38,510 bases of DNA from Alphaproteobacteria bacterium (GTDB lineage Bacteria; Pseudomonadota; Alphaproteobacteria; Sphingomonadales; Emcibacteraceae): NCBI GenBank assembly GCA_024280095.1, contig JAJRQU010000156.1:1-38510 (forward strand), written 5' to 3'. Positions 35,994 through 38,510 of the stretch are shown here, piece by piece. Made by a program: the position numbers and the translations under genes. Every line of letters begins with the position of its first letter. Within the stretch, counting starts at the first letter, position 1. Under the pieces are notes generated by a model, which was not told the origin of the DNA, made no database searches, and saw only the letters and a program-made list of their open reading frames with translations.

Positions 35994-37613
35994 TTAGAGA
36001 TTCTGGAAGAAGTCATTGCCCTTGTCATCGACGACGATGAAGGCTGGAAAGTCTTTGACATCTATTTTCCAGACCGCTTCCATACCGAATTCTTCAAAGT
36101 CCAGTACGTCAACCTTGGTGATATTATTCAGGGCCAATATGGCTGCGGGGCCGCCGATAGACCCCAGATAGAAGCCCCGGTGTTGATGGCAGGAACTTGT
36201 CACCTGTTTACTGCGATTGCCTTTGGCGAGCATAATCATACTGCCGCCGCGTGCCTGAAAATATTCAACGTAGCTGTCCATGCGCCCCGCCGTCGTCGGG
36301 CCGAATGATCCGGATGCATAGCCTTCTGGCCTTTTGGCCGGGCCCGCATAATAGACGATATGGTCTTTCATATAACCCGGCATAGGTTCGCCGGCTTCCA
36401 GTTTTTTCAGGATTGCGGCATGGGCCAGGTCACGGGCAACAATGATGGTACCCGTCAGCGACAGGCGGGTTTTGATGGGATATTTACCAAGTTCGGCGCG
36501 AACCTGATCCATCGGTTGGTTCAGGTCAATTTTCACCACGGTTTCATGGAGGTCATTCTCTTTAACTTCCGGCAGATATTTTGCGGGATTCTTCTCAAGC
36601 ACTTCAATGAAAATGCCCTCAGAGGTGATCTTGGCCTTTGCCTGACGATCCGCAGAACAGGATACACCAAAACCGATTGGTACGGAGGCCCCGTGGCGCG
36701 GCAGCCGGATAACCCGCACATCATGGCAGAAATATTTGCCGCCAAACTGGGCGCCAATGCCAAAATTCTGGGTCATTTTATGAATTTTTTCTTCCAGTTC
36801 CGGCACGCGAATGCCATGGCCATAACTATTGCCGGTCGTCGGTAGATTGTCCAGATAATGCGCACTGGCAAGCTTCACTGTTTTTATGTTCATTTCTGCG
36901 CTTAAACCCCCAATGACGACCGCAAGATGATAGGGCGGGCAGGCAGAAGTGCCGAGCATTTTCAGGGCATCATCCAGAAATTCCAGCAGTTTATCTTCGC
37001 GCATTATGGCGGGTGTTTTCTGAAACAGAAATGTTTTATTGGCCGAACCGCCGCCCTTGGCCATAAAGAGGAAATGATATTCATTGCCCTCAGTGGCATA
37101 CAGATCAATCTGGGCCGGGGCGTTATTCTTGGTATTAATCTCCTCAAACATGCTGATCGGGGCAAGCTGTGAATAGCGCAGGCTGGTTTCGGTATAAGTA
37201 TCCACCATGCCTTGGGACAGGGCGGCTCCGTCATCGCCGTCGGTCCAGACATATTGGCCTTTTTTGCCCATGATAATGGCCGTTCCGGTATCCTGACAAC
37301 CGGGCAGAACCATGCCGGCGGCAATATTGGCGTTTTTTAAAAGTTCTGTGGCAACGAATTTATCATTGTCAGAGGCTTCGTCGTCTTTGAGGATATTCGA
37401 GAGCTGCTGCAGGTGGCCGGGCCGTAAAAGATGCGCAATATCCCGCATGGCCTCTTTGGCCAGTAATCGCAGACCTTCGGGTTCAACTTTCAATATTGTC
37501 TTGCCATCAACTGTGATCGTTGAGACAAAATCAGAAGTAATTTTCCGGTAAGGCGTATCATCCCCCGGCAAAGGAAGCATATCAGTGTAATTAATATCGG
37601 TCATTACATCCAC
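35994..37613 (-). CDS. fumA: Class I (iron-sulfur) fumarate hydratase
   Basis: [33 protein letters not shown]...[21 protein letters not shown]...[28 protein letters not shown]...[37 protein letters not shown]. Alternative ATG start at about 37604. Confidence 0.95.
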   Translation of the reverse strand: MDVMTDINYTDMLPLPGDDTPYRKITSDFVSTITVDGKTILKVEPEGLRLLAKEAMRDIAHLLRPGHLQQLSNILKDDEASDNDKFVATELLKNANIAAGMVLPGCQDTGTAIIMGKKGQYVWTDGDDGAALSQGMVDTYTETSLRYSQLAPISMFEEINTKNNAPAQIDLYATEGNEYHFLFMAKGGGSANKTFLFQKTPAIMREDKLLEFLDDALKMLGTSACPPYHLAVVIGGLSAEMNIKTVKLASAHYLDNLPTTGNSYGHGIRVPELEEKIHKMTQNFGIGAQFGGKYFCHDVRVIRLPRHGASVPIGFGVSCSADRQAKAKITSEGIFIEVLEKNPAKYLPEVKENDLHETVVKIDLNQPMDQVRAELGKYPIKTRLSLTGTIIVARDLAHAAILKKLEAGEPMPGYMKDHIVYYAGPAKRPEGYASGSFGPTTAGRMDSYVEYFQARGGSMIMLAKGNRSKQVTSSCHQHRGFYLGSIGGPAAILALNNITKVDVLDFEEFGMEAVWKIDVKDFPAFIVVDDKGNDFFQNL

Positions 37614-37628
37614 TCGACTTGGTTTGGG

Positions 37629-38120
37629 TTATTTTTTTCTGAAAGTATCCAGCGTCACGACATTATTGTCATTGTCATCGGGGTCGTCGTTATCATCAGC
37701 CGGTTTAATATCGGATGCGGCCTCAACAATAGCGGGCAGGTCATCCATAGTGTCATTATTCGGTTCACTGGCGTTGAAATGCAGACCGAAATCAACGCTC
37801 GGATCAAAGAAGCCTTCCAAGGCGACAAAAGGAATATACAGATGTTCCAGCTTGCCACTAAAGCTTAAAGAAAGTTCAAAATGAATATCATCCACCACAA
37901 GATCCGCAAATTGATTTTGAACGACAATGGTCATTTCTTCGGGATAACGTTCTTTTAAGTAGGCGGGAATGCTCACGTCAGGGTGAACTGTGCTAAAGGT
38001 GAGGTAAAAATGATGCTCACCGGGCAAGCCATCTTTGCTCGCATTTTGTAATACGTCTTTGACGACGGAAAGAAGGGCCATTTGAACCATGGCATCATAC
38101 TGAATTATGCTATCTGTCAT
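37629..38120 (-). CDS. sspB: SspB family ClpXP adaptor protein (alphaproteobacterial type)
   Basis: MTDSIIQYDAMVQMALLSVVKDVLQNASKDGLPGEHHFYLTFSTVHPDVSIPAYLKERYPEEMTIVVQNQFADLVVDDIHFELSLSFSGKLEHLYIPFVALEGFFDPSVDFGLHF; acidic C-terminal tail. Confidence 0.93.
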   Translation of the reverse strand: MTDSIIQYDAMVQMALLSVVKDVLQNASKDGLPGEHHFYLTFSTVHPDVSIPAYLKERYPEEMTIVVQNQFADLVVDDIHFELSLSFSGKLEHLYIPFVALEGFFDPSVDFGLHFNASEPNNDTMDDLPAIVEAASDIKPADDNDDPDDNDNNVVTLDTFRKK

Positions 38121-38249
38121 TTTTCCAAATCTACAATTAATCACGCGAATCTATTCATGTAAACTATAACGATTATCGCCAGAAGGGGCGAGTTAATTTT
38201 TATAGTCCTTTGTATAATCCAGAAGAAAAAAATATTTTAAAAAAATGCG

Positions 38250-38292
38250 CAAAAAATTTAAAGTGAAGGGCTTCTGTTGCTAGGTGCCCTTC
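38250..38292 (-). terminator. 3'-terminal hairpin/terminator of ssrA
   Basis: Minus strand GAAGGGCacctagcaacagaaGCCCTTC followed by actttaaatttttt. Confidence 0.7.
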
Positions 38293-38510
38293 GAACCCCG
38301 CGTAACTAACCTATTAGGCAGCTACAGCAAATGCTTCGTTATTATCGTTTGCATCTACAAGTTTTGACCCGTTACAGCGGTATCATGCTGAGCAAAAGTT
38401 ATATCTTTATTACGCACGTCGATCCTATTTCGCCCCCATAAATGGTGGAGGCGCCGGGTACCGCCCCCGGGTCCGCAACGTCTATTCCATACATCAGTTT
38501 ATTGCCGTAG
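38262..38510 (-). ncRNA. ssrA: Transfer-messenger RNA, circularly permuted two-piece alphaproteobacterial type (5' end may lie just beyond the window)
   Basis: Minus strand: acceptor piece ...GGACCCGGGGGCGGTACCCGGCGCCTCCACCA (CCA at 38443), 5-nt spacer TTTAT, then coding piece GGGGGCGAAATAGGATCGACG... Tag frame at 38314-38352: GCAAACGATAATAACGAAGCATTTGCTGTAGCTGCCTAA = ANDNNEAFAVAA*. GGGGGCG pairs with CGCCTCC to give a 7-bp acceptor stem with G3-U70. Confidence 0.93.

Noticed and set aside
36360-36845. 161-aa plus-strand ORF opposite fumarase
   Set aside because: Antisense to conserved class I fumarase; G/F/H-rich shadow translation.

Overview
The window is a chromosomal segment that looks alphaproteobacterial: it carries a circularly permuted, two-piece tmRNA gene, an alpha-type SspB, and ubiA-rsmE and bamD-recN-ligA gene neighbourhoods. 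I have no database confirmation of the taxon. It is dense with housekeeping genes: pmbA, ubiD, ppa, hppA, ubiA, rsmE, gshA, a znuA-like gene, bamD, recN, ligA, prmA, uvrD/pcrA, an AsmA-family gene, class I fumarase, sspB and ssrA. Less ordinary islets sit between them. These are a secreted metzincin-like protease, a secreted pentapeptide-repeat protein and a retropepsin-like membrane protein between rsmE and gshA; an AT-rich DUF3857/transglutaminase membrane protein and a 78-aa protein with a duplicated YxFMDLxxDKGFxP motif between ligA and prmA; and two tandem DUF2807 (head GIN) paralogs between prmA and uvrD. The structural signals most worth a second look are: (i) two interlocked, mutually exclusive inverted repeats (order A-B-A'-B') in the divergent region upstream of the asmA-like gene; (ii) the 78-aa duplicated-motif protein with its own strong terminator; (iii) a 26-bp dyad-containing tandem repeat overlapping the 3' end of prmA; and (iv) the permuted ssrA, with tag ANDNNEAFAVAA, directly upstream of its likely adaptor gene sspB. 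I found no CRISPR array, prophage, transposase or canonical tRNA/rRNA gene. I did not find an obvious large new multi-gene system.
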